Below, in pieces: positions 1-12,100 of a stretch of 64,000 nucleotides of DNA. The stretch is from assembly GCA_027625915.1 (NCBI GenBank), contig JANTQA010000047.1, positions 2,604,001 through 2,668,000 on the forward strand, given 5' to 3'. The position numbers were made by a program, and so were the translations under genes. Under the pieces are notes generated by a model. That model was not told the origin of the DNA. It did not search any database and saw only the letters and a program-made list of their open reading frames with translations. How positions within the stretch are numbered: position 1 is the stretch's first letter; each line of letters opens with the position of its first letter. The stretch is from Anaeramoeba flamelloides. Its lineage: Eukaryota; Metamonada; Anaeramoebidae.

Positions 1-713
1 GCATTTATAATCTCAAATAAAGAATTTCTCCTCGCTTCTTGGTTATTATTATTCTAAGCTCATTTTCAAAACTTGCCATAAAATTTATAGTATCATGGTT
101 TATCTAAGTTGAAATAAAATTTATAATATATTTAAAATTAAGTATTATTACTTTTTTTTTGTTTTTAACAATAAACCCTTTTTCAAAAAAATGTACACAT
201 CAATTTTGTAATTGAGAGCATTTCTTTATTAATATTTCAATGTATGAGTAATTAGATTAAACATATATTTCGGGTATTTATTCAAATTATTATCTTCTGT
301 TCTCTGAAAAATCTTCATGTAATAAATAATAGTCTAGATTAAAAAACGATATATGCTTTTTTTTTTTTTTTTTTTTTTTGAAAGAAAGTTTAATAATTTT
401 CTTTTTTTTTCAAAGAAAAATTTAAAAAGTAATCTTTTTTAAAAAATTGTTTACTCTGTTAAAAATTTTTTATTTATTTGATTAATTTATAACAAATAAT
501 TCTTATAAATCCAGAGGTTTCAATTTTTAATTCTTTGAAATTTGTACTTGGATTTATCATTTTTTTTTTGTTTTTTTTTTGTTTTTTTGGTGTAATTATA
601 ACAAAGATAGTGATAAATGTTAATGAATTTTCCTTTATAAAAAATAAAGAAAAGAAAGAGATATTTAGGTTGTTATTTTATTTTATTTTTTTTTAAGAAA
701 AAAATAACTTTTA

Positions 714-800
714 AGGGGTTAGCTTTCTCTCTAATAGAATTGTCTAAAATCAAGGTCTATCGATTTAAGGGAAATAATATTAGTATTTTATTGTTAAAAT
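714..800 (+). repeat. Solo end of a TTAA-flanked element
   Basis: The segment begins TTAAGGGGTTAGC and then follows, with substitutions, the same order of motifs as the left end of the element at 5038-5793 (ATCAAGGTCT, then TATTAGTATT). No matching inverted end was found downstream, so it looks like a solo or decayed terminus. Confidence 0.5.
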
Positions 801-1036
801 TACACTCAAAAACTTATTTGTAAAATAATAAAAAGTATGGTCTTAAAAATTAAAAAAAGATAACTAATTAGTAAAACTAAAAGAATTTCAAAAAATATTA
901 TTTTAAAGATTTATTTAAGATATGAATAACCAATCCGAAATCACCTCGTTTTAAAACGATCTGTTTTTTTTTATTTTTATTTTTTTTTTTTTTATTTCTT
1001 GGGGGGGGTCAAATTCCTCTTGCTTCCGTTATTTTT

Positions 1037-1315
1037 CATTTAATTTAAAAGAATTGAGTAAAACCAAAGATTTTACTCTATTATTTTGAATTCTAGAAAA
1101 GAGTCGTTCGGTTTTCTTGAGTTTTCTGTTTATTTGGAAAATCAATAGATTTTCGTTAGGTTTTTTTTACTTTTTTAAATAAACCAAAAATTTATTAAAA
1201 TTTTCTGTTTATTTAAAAAAGTAAAAAAAAACCTAGAACACTATAGAAATAAAATAGAAAACCTCAAAAAAACCTAGAACACTTCACAAATAAAACAGAA
1301 AACCTCAAGAAAACC
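1037..1315. repeat. Cluster of three nested hairpin elements
   Basis: Three palindromes lie side by side. Positions 1037-1101 are a decayed copy of the hairpin family with arms AAAGAATTGAGTAAA / TTTACTC..TTTTGAATTC. Positions 1157-1235 form an almost perfect hairpin with 27-28 bp arms starting AGGTTTTTTTTACTTTTTTA. Positions 1111-1315 form an outer inverted pair, starting GTTTTCTTGAGTTTTCTG on the left and ending with its near complement on the right, enclosing the second hairpin. The block ends in ACACTTCC, like the other family members. Confidence 0.7.
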
Positions 1316-1339
1316 TAAGCACTCTACGACACTTCCCTA

Positions 1340-1565
1340 ATTTCTAAATTTTTGTTTATAAATTTTAATAAAGAATCATGATTTTCGTTATCATTTACTA
1401 ATGATAAGATAAACAATGTGCCTTTCTTTTGAATAATTTCCAAGATATTATTCTCATTGTTTTTGTCAATTTTAATTAATTCTTTAATCCAAATTTTCGA
1501 TTTTCTTTAAAAACTCCAATTCAAAATTTTTAACATACCAAAATTCAATTTTTGAAAAAAAAATC
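1340..1565 (-). repeat. Coding-looking dispersed repeat next to hairpins
   Basis: The minus strand reads through about 60 codons of ordinary-looking protein (it includes WIKELIKIDKNNENNILEI and later [11 protein letters not shown]) and ends in a stop right at the hairpin block. The last 90 bp recur, decayed, at about 13520-13610 and 11740-11830. I do not recognise the protein. It may be the tail of a mobile-element ORF or a broken host family gene. Confidence 0.4.
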
Positions 1566-1714
1566 TTATTGAATAAATTCTTTAAGAAATACCAAATTAG
1601 AACCATTCACTAATTTAAATGTTAACAATTGTTTATAAATAACAATACCCACAAAACAAAAAACAAATAATTATCAATACAAACAAATAAATACCATGTT
1701 AAAAAGTTTGGAGA

Positions 1715-2000
1715 GAGGATTTATTGTTAAGGGTTAAATGTTTTAAAAAAATCAATTCATCTGCTAAAGAGAGGATTTTGAAGTGACTAAATTTGTATCT
1801 TCTAATTCAAAGAGTGCCTATAAAATCATTTGAAGTATTTTTAACTCAATTTAGTTTTCTAAGGTGAAAGATTTGGAGAGAGCAAAAAAAAAAAAAAATA
1901 CATTGGTAAATTTGTGTAAATTTCTATTACAATTATTGATCGATCAAATGGTTAGATACCATCAACGTATTTTCTTTGGGTTATTTTATTTTGAACAACT
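1715..2000 (-). repeat. Dispersed repeat R1, inverted copy
   Basis: Read on the minus strand, 1870-2000 matches 10920-11010 and 21190-21280 (shared motif around GATGGTATCT..CATTTGAT). Positions 1715-1862 match 11162-11300 (shared stretches such as AACTAAATTGAGTTAAAA and CAAATTTAGTCACTTCAAAA). The order of the two blocks is the same as at 10.9-11.3 kb. Confidence 0.65.
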
Positions 2001-3463
2001 TGGCTTTAATCAAAATATCAATTGTTCGAAAAAATATTTTGATCAAACGAAACGGTTAAGTAATTTGAAAAAAAATGAAATGAAAACAAAAAACAAAAAA
2101 AAGGAAAAATGAAATGATTCATATTTTTAAAAAATCAAAATTGTTTCTAATTTTTATGAAATTGTATCATTGTGATTCTTTTGACCGTTTTAACTGTATC
2201 AAAAATTTTTAAGACATTTGATTGAATATAAACTTTGTTTCAGTCAAAGGGGAAAAAAAAAAAAATCCAAATTTCAATTAATTTTTATAATTGGCCTTTG
2301 AAGAACAAATAAGAAATAAGTAGGATAATATATATTAGAGAACAGTTAATATTCATTCTGGAATAAAATCTAATCAATCAATAGATTTTCTTAAAAATTG
2401 AAAAACCAAAAATCCGTAGGTAACCTATTGAGAAAAACAAAAATATTCATTTTGATCTTCAATTATAGATCAAATAAAATTCCAATAGAAATCAATCTGA
2501 TTTTTCTACAATCATTCACACTGTTCCGGTAACATTAGAATAACACATTTTTACCAAGTGACTATCGATCTTGCAATACAAAAAAATTTTTCAAATCTTT
2601 AGGTATCAAAAAAAAAATTGATTTCAATTTTGAAATTTTAAAAATAAATTTTTTTATTTAATATCCATTCAAAACATTTAAACATATGTAATTAACCCAT
2701 TACAACTGACACTCTTTGACTGGAAGATGGTTTATTAACTTTTTTGAATTCAATTTTAAATGTGTGTTAGTGGTTAAAAAAAAAACTTGATTATTTTGAA
2801 TAAATTAAATATTTAACCCTTTCCAAGATATTATTTTTACCACTAAGAAAAATATTGAAAATACAACTAATTCCAAAGGAAGTACTGGCAAAACAAATCC
2901 CAAATTTTTCATATTTTTTTTTTTTTGGGCAGGGGTTATCATTCTTAATACATTTATGTTATTATACTCTCTGTTTTTATTAATGTGGACTTTCAAAATT
3001 CACATTATATGGTGCAATGGAATGGTATATATCTCCGGTAAGTTTGATTTGAAGGTATTGTGATCAGATATTTTTTATTGTCCCACACACAAGGAACAAA
3101 AATAATAAATCATTGTTTTTTTTATGTGAAAAATTATTGACTAAATTGGAAAAATCAAAATATTAAAAAAAATGTTACTTTTTGCAAGTTCTAAATATTA
3201 ATTTTTACATCAACCAATTATTTTATATTAATTTCAATATTTATTTTTTTGGAAAATAAATGAACAAAACCATTGAAACGGAAATATTTTTGATCATGCC
3301 TCCATCACATTGTGATAATTTTGCTTTCCCATTTGACAAAAAAATGACTTTTGAGTTATTTTTAGATTTTTAGAAAATTTTAAAAATAATCTTTATTTTT
3401 AATTCTCTTGATTCTATTCTAAAATCTCCGAAATAATAATTGTATAAATAATAATTGATATAG

Positions 3464-3853
3464 GTTGTGGCGATAAGTGAATATGATCAAAAATTATATG
3501 AAGATGAGTCAATAAACAGACTGCATGAAAGTTTAGCACTTTTTGAAACAACTTGTAAAAATTACTTTTTAAAAAAAAAAGATTTTTTGGTATTATTCAA
3601 CAAAAAAGACATTTTTAAAGAAAAAATTAAAAAAATTGATTTGAATGTTTGCTTTCAGAAATATAAAGGCGGGTGCCAATATAAAAAAGCAACTAATTAT
3701 ATTAAAAAACGTTTTTTTCGTAGATGGAAATCAGGTAAAAGAAAATTACATCATATGTTTACAATAGGAACAAATACTAAAAACGTCAAATTGGTTTTTA
3801 ATCTAGTTCAGGAGGTCATTTATGAAATATTTTCCAAACAAGGGATTTTATAA
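3464..3853 (+). CDS. Heterotrimeric G protein alpha subunit, 3' terminal exon (partial)
   Basis: This 129-residue exon encodes the C-terminal third of a G-alpha subunit, a membrane-attached GTPase that couples seven-helix receptors to effectors. It opens after a GATATAG acceptor with VVAISEYDQKLYEDE, the conserved beta4/alpha3 segment. NRLHESLALFE, the G4 guanine-specificity motif NKKD (in LVLFNKKDIF), YKGG..YKKATNYI and a closing KQGIL follow. Odd points: the G5 motif, normally TCATDT, reads TIGTNT, and the fourth residue from the end is Gln rather than the Cys of Gi-like proteins. A TAA stop ends it. The P-loop, switch and arginine regions must lie in exons left of the window. Identity as G-alpha is secure. 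Whether it is still an active GTPase is not shown here. Confidence 0.9.
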   Translation, partial: VVAISEYDQKLYEDESINRLHESLALFETTCKNYFLKKKDFLVLFNKKDIFKEKIKKIDLNVCFQKYKGGCQYKKATNYIKKRFFRRWKSGKRKLHHMFTIGTNTKNVKLVFNLVQEVIYEIFSKQGIL

Positions 3854-4364
3854 ATTACCTAATGATTTCTGAATATTGTTTATTTCAGAATCCCTTCTTT
3901 TTTTTTTTTTTTTTTTTTGACTTTCTTAAATAATAAGAATAATTAAACAATATAACTAAATACAAATATATTATATTGCCAAAAAAAAATGAAAAATTAT
4001 TGTCAATATCAATATAATTAAAAAAAAAAAATGTATTATTTGCTGAAAATAATATTTTCAATAAAATATTTTTTCTAAATAAATAATCGAAATTACAAAG
4101 AATTTTTAAAGTTTTTTATTTTTTTTTTTAATCATCATCTTTTAATTTATTTTTATAATCTATTTATACCTTTCTTCAGGTAAGTATTTTGTATTGATTT
4201 AAAAAATATTCTTTTTCTTTGATTTTTAAAATAATAACATTATAAATAGTACTCGCTATGCCTAAAAGAATGAAGTTTAATATTAAAGTGAATAAATAAA
4301 AAATAGAAAAACAATTTAAAATAAAATTACATAAAAATTATACCATTGGGGTAAATAAACCCCA

Positions 4365-4933
4365 TTTCACTTAAAGGTGCCCAGCCAAAAATGAAAAATT
4401 CACTTTTTTATAAGAATCAACCAAAATACGATTGTTTAGAAATAATAGAAATAATACACTTTGGATTAGAGTTGAGATCCGTAAAAGAAATATCTGAACA
4501 AACTTTAAATTTTCAGAAAAAAAAAATGTAAAAAAATTTTTTGGGCGCCTTTCATTGGAATGCCTCCTGCAAAATTTCTCAATTTCAATGGAAATAAAAT
4601 TATTGACAATAATATTTTTTGAATGGTAAGTGTATTGAATTCCAAAGAAAAGAAAAAGTATCAATTTTTTTAATGTTAATTTGTAGTTACAAACATTTTT
4701 TTTATCAAATTTAATTTTTTAAAAAAAAAGAAAAGAAAAATTGAGGAAAAAAACAAGAAATGAAAAAAATATAAAAAGTAAATATAAAAAACGAGAATGA
4801 AAAAACTTTGAATAAATTCGAAAAAATGATTTTGATTTAAAAATTGAAATTTTAGTTTTAGAAGAATGAATGATGAATTAAATTTATAGAGTAGGTTCTA
4901 TTTCTTCAATATAACTGGGCACCTTCACTGAAA
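4365..4933. mobile_element. Non-autonomous inverted-repeat element (GGTGCCCAG ends)
   Basis: The left end reads TTTCACTTAAAGGTGCCCAG and the right end CTGGGCACCTTCACTGAAA, imperfect inverted complements of about 19-20 bp, 569 bp apart. A related GGGCGCCTTTCATTGG lies inside near 4542. No transposase-like frame is visible, so it would be a MITE or a deletion derivative. The target duplication is unclear. Confidence 0.6.
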
Positions 4934-5037
4934 GGGAGTTTAGGAATGTCTTTGAGGATCCACATTTACCAAGATTGGAGAATATCATCAAATTAGAATC
5001 CTGATCTCTTTACTTCTTATTTTAGAAAAAAAGATGC

Positions 5038-5793
5038 TTAAGGGATTAGCGTCACCATAGATTTCTCTATAATCAAAGTATGTTGTAATTGGGTGTAAAT
5101 GATATTAGTGCACTATGGCTCAAATAGCTCTAAAAAATCTATTATAAATCTTATTGCACAATAAATTATTACATTTTTTACTAATGATCACTATTAAAAA
5201 AGTTTCATTTTGAAAAAATTTTTTTTAATTCCTTTTACAAACCTAAAAATAGAAACCCAAAATACAGTATTCTGGTATTTAATAATTTAGATTTAGAACT
5301 TCGAAAAGTAACTATTTTTTGAATTTTTGAATTTCAAGGATTAACTCAATAATCATCAATATAAAAACACATAGACTCATTATTTTTGTTTGCTTTTGAT
5401 AAAGGTTCTTGTAGCATCAATATATTTGCATGATTTGAGAAATAATTAGTCAAAAAAATCCCTTCGTTCATTATTTAATTTTTAAAAAAAAACAAATTTT
5501 TTAATAACTAATCTACATTTCGCCACAAATTTAAGAAAGATATTTTGTGGCTTTGTAGTCTGAATATTGATAATTTAACCTTTAAATTTATGGCAAAATG
5601 CAGATTTTATTCTGAAATTGTTGAGTTTTTTACTAATACATAGATCATTTTTAATTGATGAGATCAAGAAATATTACAACTCGACTTTGAGATTTTTTTA
5701 GACATTTGAACCATGTAGCACTAATGTGGTTAGGCCCAATAACAACATACTTTGATCCTAGGCTTCTCCTTGGTAGACGCTAATCCCTTAATC
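5038..5793. mobile_element. TTAA-flanked element with ~90-bp terminal inverted repeats
   Basis: The left end starts TTAAGGGATTAGCGTC and the right end closes with CGCTAATCCCTTAA. Reverse-complementing the right end gives about 90 bp alignable to the left end at roughly three-quarters identity by eye, including ATCAAAGTATGTTGT. The 4-bp TTAA flank on both sides is the target type used by piggyBac-like transposons, but these termini start GGG rather than CCC. No coding region is visible, so it is non-autonomous. Confidence 0.7.
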
Positions 5794-6210
5794 AACAATT
5801 ACTTTTTCACAACACAAAAAAAAAAAGAAAAAATTACAAGATTTCTCTTCAGAATAGTGCTGTGTCGAAAAAAAAAATCCAAAGAAAATTTTTATTATAA
5901 GATCAAAAAATTCAATTGGATTAAAATTTAAAAGGATTAGTTTTAATATTTATTTTTGAAAAGCAAAATTTGTTTTTTTTTTCAATATATTGATAGATAA
6001 TAAATTGTTTATTATTATTTTAATAATTTAAATACACATAAAAAAAAATCAAGATTGTAATTGAATAAATATTTGTATTTCATTTCTTATTGTTTTTATT
6101 TTTTTGATTTATATTGATTAATTTTGCGATATTATATTATTAAATATTTTTATGTGTATTCAAAATTGTTAATAAATTCTTCTTATTAAAATAAATACAT
6201 AAAAAAAAAC

Positions 6211-9119
6211 TTATAAGAAATATTTTGGAATTGTCATTTTGACTTTTACGATTCTTTTTTCTTTTGGTGCGGCTTTAAAAGTTTTAAATTGCCTTGTCAG
6301 ATTATTTCCAATTTCTAAAATTGCTGCAATATTACCACTTCTATAAAAATAATTTGGTGCTGACCACACAGTGACAAGTGAGTTATTAAACATATATTGA
6401 AATCCGTCCATACACAATTGATGTGCTCTTGTTACTAAACTAAGTCCATTTGTTCTATTGAAATTTTTCACAACTTCAGATCCAAAAATAAACCCAGCAC
6501 CTATAAATTATGAATAAATTATGATATCAAAACATTTTGTTATTTTTTAATTAATTATTATTGAAATAATAAATTTTTTGAAATGTTTAGATGTAATTTT
6601 GATAAAATACTCAATTAGAAATAAATCGGAATATATTTTTTCCTTTCTTTTTTTTCAAGATATACAATTTATTTTTTGAATTGATAAAAAAAAAAAAAGT
6701 ATTGATTCATAAATGACTAAATCTAAACTATTTTTCAAAAATTTTTACTCACTTTATAATGTTATTGGAATCGGTTTTCTGTGATTTTTTCCCGTATTCT
6801 TTTCAAAAAAATTTTTCAATTTTTAGATCAAGAATGAGTTTCTTCTAATTTTGTAAATTTTAGTTTTGCTTTTTCAAATTTTTCTTTTTTTTTTCTTTTA
6901 TCAATTATTTTCCATTTTTTTTTTTTAAGTAACTTTTTTGATACTTGTTTTTCTTTTTTTTTTTTTCTTATTTTTATTTTTTTTTCAAAAGTAAGCCAAG
7001 TCAAGTCGAAAATAAAATAAAACAAAAGATCTTTCTAAATACTAAATAAACATTAAGAAAATTGAGACTCTGTAATGTCTTTTAAAATTCAAATAATTAT
7101 TATCAAAAAATCTTCTTTTTATCCTTTTTTTAGTGCAAAGTTCAGTAATAAAAAATCTTTAATGCTCATTTCAAAAATTATGACTCACTTTTTTTTAGTT
7201 TTTTATTTATTTATTATAATTTTTAAAATATCAGGTTTTAATGGGTTTTTATCATGAATAAAAAGTGAATTACAAATCATATTTAGTTATTAATTGTTCT
7301 TGAATACTAAAGGATAATTTTTTTTTTTCAATTTATTATTTCAGGTGAGTTACAATTTTTGAAATTTAGTTTTGTTTTTTTTAAAATTTATAAACACATT
7401 AAAATGATCCAGCAAATTTATTTATGTTAATGTTAAGTTTAAGAGAGAGATTAAAAAAAAAAGATTTTTTTGTAAAATCACTTTTTTATCTTTTGATTTT
7501 TCTTTGAAATTTCATTTTGAATTTGAAGATTTTCGAACTACTCAGGTATCACTTTTATTTATGAAAAAATTTCTTTTAAAATTAGGTTTTTGTTTTTAAT
7601 GTGAAAGAAAAACTTATTTGATGAAGTAATTTCATAAATTCAAGATTTAGATCAAAAAGATCCTCAATATCTTTAATCATTATGTAAATGGTGAAATGTT
7701 TTTTAAAAATAACAAAAAAAATATCAAAAAGAAAAATAGGAATTTGGAATGAAAAGCAAAAACAAAAAGAATAATTTATCATTTCTTGGAATTATTTTTT
7801 GGAGAAAAAATCAATAAGATATTTCTGAAAAGTTTAACTCTATATATAATATTTGAATAAATAATTACAATATAATTTATTCTTGTTTTTACTTTCATAT
7901 TGAAGAAAAAATGATAATAAGAAGTCTTAGTAACATCAAAAACTTTAGAAACCCTATTTTAAAAAAAAGAAGCTCTACGAATATCCCGTAATAACCACAA
8001 TAGTTTTCACTATTTTAAAAAAAAATTTCAGAACTCAATTACGGCTATGTTTGAAAAAAAGAGTATATTTTTCTATGATATCACTAATAAAAGTTAAAAA
8101 AATAATGAACTCAATACATATAGTAGTAAGAGTATTAAATACCTTCATTGTTTTTATTTGGAAAATGTTTTATTAAAATAAACAGTTAAAATAAGTATTG
8201 AAAAACTTTATCAAATTTTGATTTTTTTCCATTTTTTCCCTGACTGAATCTTCTTTATATTGGGAAAAAGAGTTGCAAAGGAAAAAAATCAAGTGGTTAC
8301 TTGCTAATACTGGATACTGAAACACGAAAGTATGAGTAACTTGTAAAATAAAATCTAAAAAGCAAAGACAAAAAATGTACATCAGTTTAAAGCAAATCAG
8401 ATCAAAAAGAAAAAAGAAATTACAACAATTAAACAACGAACTCCCAAATGAACAATCATGATCAATTATCAAATAATTAAAGTAACCAAAAGTATCGTGG
8501 CTGTAATTTTTAGGTGTTCTGAATTAACGATAGCATTGTTTTTTTGATTTTTTTTACCAATTGCTTTTTATAAACCCTTTTTAAATTTCTTTTCTTCTTT
8601 TTTTTTAACTTTTTTCTTTTCAATTTTTTGTTTTTGCTTTTTAAACATAAAAAATTTTTGGGTATGTCTTTCCCTTGAGTAATTGTGAAATCTATTATTT
8701 TACTTTTAAATTACCTTTGATGAAATTTAAGTAAAATGGAATTTCTTGTGTAATTTACACTTCTTCAATAATAAAAAAAAAACTTTATCAAATTTTGTTA
8801 AAAGAATTTATTTTTTTTTTCATCTTAGTTGTTCTTCTAAGAATTTTGAACATTACCAGAGTTTATTAAAAAATTCCAAAAAAAAAAATTATTAATACTG
8901 ATAAATTCCAAATAATTAGACAATTTTTTTATGTTTGACTCATTTATAAAAAAAAATAATATTGAATAGTTTTAAAAGGTAATTAAATCGAAATAATCAT
9001 TAGATCGTAGAATTAAAAATTAATAATTATCTACGAATTCAGTGGGAAAAGGTGTGATTTTAATGTGAATAAAGCTATATCTCAAATTTAAAAAGAGAAG
9101 AATAATTGTTTTGATTCAC

Positions 9120-9152
<33 letters not shown>

Positions 9153-12100
9153 AATTATCAAATTGGTTTTTCATTAAATTGAATTATATTTCTATAATAA
9201 AAATTTCTAATTTTAAAAAATGATTTTTCGATTTGAATTCACTTTAATAAATTTAAAAAAATTTGAAAAGCAGTTGTTATGAATTAAAAAAAAAATCATA
9301 ATATTAAAATTTTTATGTTTAATATTTATGTTCACTGAGTTCTTATTAATATTTATTTCAGTACGGTTATTAATTATTTATTAAAATATTGTTCAAAATA
9401 ATACTAAAAATATGAAAGGATATTTACCTCTAGGAGACATTCCCCAATTTTGAATAGATTCTGGATCAGACCAAAGCATATCAGACATTGGGCCTTCATG
9501 TGGTAATTCTTGCTTACGATTAATTAATGAAATCTTTATTAAAAAAATAATAATAAGATAATTAATAATAAAAATGAATTTATAATTTTTTTGAGAAATG
9601 AATATTTAAATTCAAATAAAAAAATGGAAAAATATAAATTCAAATATTGAATAAAAAAAAAAAAGTCAAAAACAAACTTGATTAATTGTTTTGATTGATG
9701 GAGATAAGCCGCCATGGACTGAAAAGATCGAATTGCCAATTAATGCTGTTAAAGAAAGATGATCAAATACTTCTGTACAATATCTCCATACATTACCATT
9801 ACCGTATTTTTTTACGCATTCCAAATAGAAACCATAAACTTTTGTAATTTGTCTACATTCATGATTACCACGAAGAAGCGAGATCCTTCTTGGATTTTTC
9901 ACTTTGAGTGCAAGAAGATATAGAAATGTTTCTAAAGAATAATATCCTCGATCAACAAAATCGCCCATAAATAAATAATTGGTTTCAAATGGCGAACCAC
10001 CCAAATCAAATAATTCAACTAAATCAAAAAATTGTCCATGAATGTCCCCACAAATCTATTTTATTTTTGTTTTTTTTTTTAAAGTACAAAAAAATATGAT
10101 AAATTTGTATGTGAAAAATATATTAATATTTTAAATTAATCATAAATTAAATAAATTTGTTTGAAATTTAAATATAATTTTTTTTTTCAAGTAAAAATTA
10201 TTCAAAGTTAAAATGATGATAAATTCCTAAAAGTAAATTTATTTTATTTTTTAGTTCTTTAAGTTTGAATTGAATCAATTAGTCTTAGTGTCCATATATC
10301 CACCATGGGTATTGGTGAATAATCTTTCCTCTCCACTTTAGTTTGAGAGCAGATCGATCAAGAAGAAAAAAATTGTCCTGAAAAAATTCTCAAAACCAAA
10401 ATTTTCCATATTTTTGCTTATTTTTTAAGGATTTTTTTTTCTTTTTTTTCTCGAAATTTACTCACATTGATTGAACTTCGAGGGGTTTGGTTTGTTTGTA
10501 AATAAATGTAAAGTTTGAAAAGTATGAAAAGGAAAATATTTTTCAATTTTAAAAGATAAAGCCTGAAAAGGAAAAAGAAAAATTTGGCGAAAATCAATAA
10601 TTTAACTTTTCCAAAATTTCAGGAAACTAAATTAAAAATATGTTTAATCTCATCAAAGAAACCGAAAAATCAACTAAACTAAATTTCAAAATTTTGGAAA
10701 CAGTTGATATAATTTTTAGAATAATAATACTACACTTTTCGTTCTATTGAGAAATAATTTTGATTTAAACAACTATTTTAATTTTTTATTTTTTTGTTTT
10801 TGTATTAATTTCTCTTTTTTCCAATAACATAATCTATTTCGTTAGATCAGGCAAAATGTTTTTACAATGATTGATACAAGGTTAAAATTGAGTTTCGTTG
10901 AATAGAAAAATCACAATTTGATTAGTTGATGGTATCTTATCATTTGATTGATCAACAATTGTTGGTGAAATTTGAACAAATTAACCAATACATTTTTTGT
11001 TCCGCTCGTTTCATTATTTTGGACACATAAATTTTTATTTTTTCGTTTTATATTTTTTTCTTTTATTTGGATTAAAACGATTACTTATTAAAACATTAAT
11101 ACTGGGTAACTTGAATCCTAATTTTATATTAAGTTTGTAAAAATACTCTTCAATAAATTTTAGAAAACTAAATTGAGTTAAAACTCTTCTAAAGAATGTG
11201 TCTATTCTAGATACTCTTTAAATTAGGAGACACAAATTTAGTCACTTCAAAATTCTCTCTTTACTAGACTAAGTGCCCAACATTTAGTTCTTAACAATAA
11301 ATCCGAAAATATAATAAATTGGGATTTTCTTTTTTGCCTATTTTTGATTTTGAGTGTGTCCAAATTTTTGGAAGGGGTTTCGAAAGGTTTTTAAAGGGGA
11401 TTTTCATTTAGAAAATTGTTTTTAGATATTTTTTTTATGAAAACGATTTTTTGAGAAATTTACACTATTAAATTAACAGCCTGAATTTTGGAATGCTCAA
11501 AAAATGTTCTTTTTTTTTTCCTAAATGATCTTTTGAAGAAAATTTTGTGTGGATTCCAAATAATACCAAACACACTATTTCTCAATAATTCAGGGATTTT
11601 CATCTCAAAATGTGGTTCTTAAGATTGTATTTATTTTTTTTTTTTTTTTCATTTTTTTTTTTTAATGAAATTCACCAACACTAAATTCAGTTCTGTATGT
11701 GGTTAAGTTTTTTAAACAAAAACTAAAACCCTAGGTATGTCTTCTACTACTAATTTTTAAATTTTTGTTTATAAACTTTAATCAAGAATAATAATTTTGC
11801 TTATAATTAACCAAGGATCAAGAAAAATGATAAGTTTTTATTTTGAGTAATATTATACATTAAAGATATTATTTTTAAAATTTATTTTTTTAAGAAAAAA
11901 ATTTAATGTAGCGACTATTTTTTGCTATTTTTCAAAAATTAATGAGTTTTAAAAATTATATTCTTGTGTATATAATCCGATTTTGATCACATTTTAACAA
12001 CAAATCTGTACATCATTGTAAAATTAATGTCTTGATTTTTTAAAATAATTTTTGTTATTGTTTTTGGTTTATTTAGGAATTATGCATTTTTTTATACCCT

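Larger units (their letters stand above)
1..3463 (+). other. Long intron of the G-alpha gene (5' part outside window)
   Basis: No exon of the G-alpha gene could be found upstream of the acceptor at 3462-3463, so this whole stretch is read as intron (or intron plus an unseen exon). It is very A+T-rich with poly-T runs near 359-379 and a short G run near 1003. It holds the end of a TTAA-flanked element (714-800), a cluster of hairpins (1037-1315), a coding-looking repeat on the minus strand (1340-1565), and a copy of a dispersed repeat shared with 10.9-11.3 kb (1715-2000). Between about 2100 and 3460 I see nothing interpretable apart from low-complexity sequence. Confidence 0.5.
3854..6210. other. 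Convergent intergenic spacer
   Basis: This spacer lies between the 3' ends of the G-alpha gene (+) and the PP4-like gene (-). It contains two inverted-repeat elements (4365-4933 and 5038-5793) and otherwise only A/T homopolymer-rich sequence. No conserved open frame was seen. Confidence 0.6.
6501..9427 (-). other. 2.9-kb intron 3 of the PP4-like gene
   Basis: A phase-1 intron (donor GTAAAT at 9427, acceptor TATAG at 6501). It carries a copy of repeat R3 (6731-7365), a LINE 3' end (8660-8780), a run of about 30 A at 9121-9150, and A/T-rich sequence without recognisable genes. Confidence 0.85.

Noticed and set aside
4371-4664. 97-codon minus-strand frame
   Set aside because: It lies within the inverted-repeat element at 4365-4933 and has no protein-family features; chance frame.
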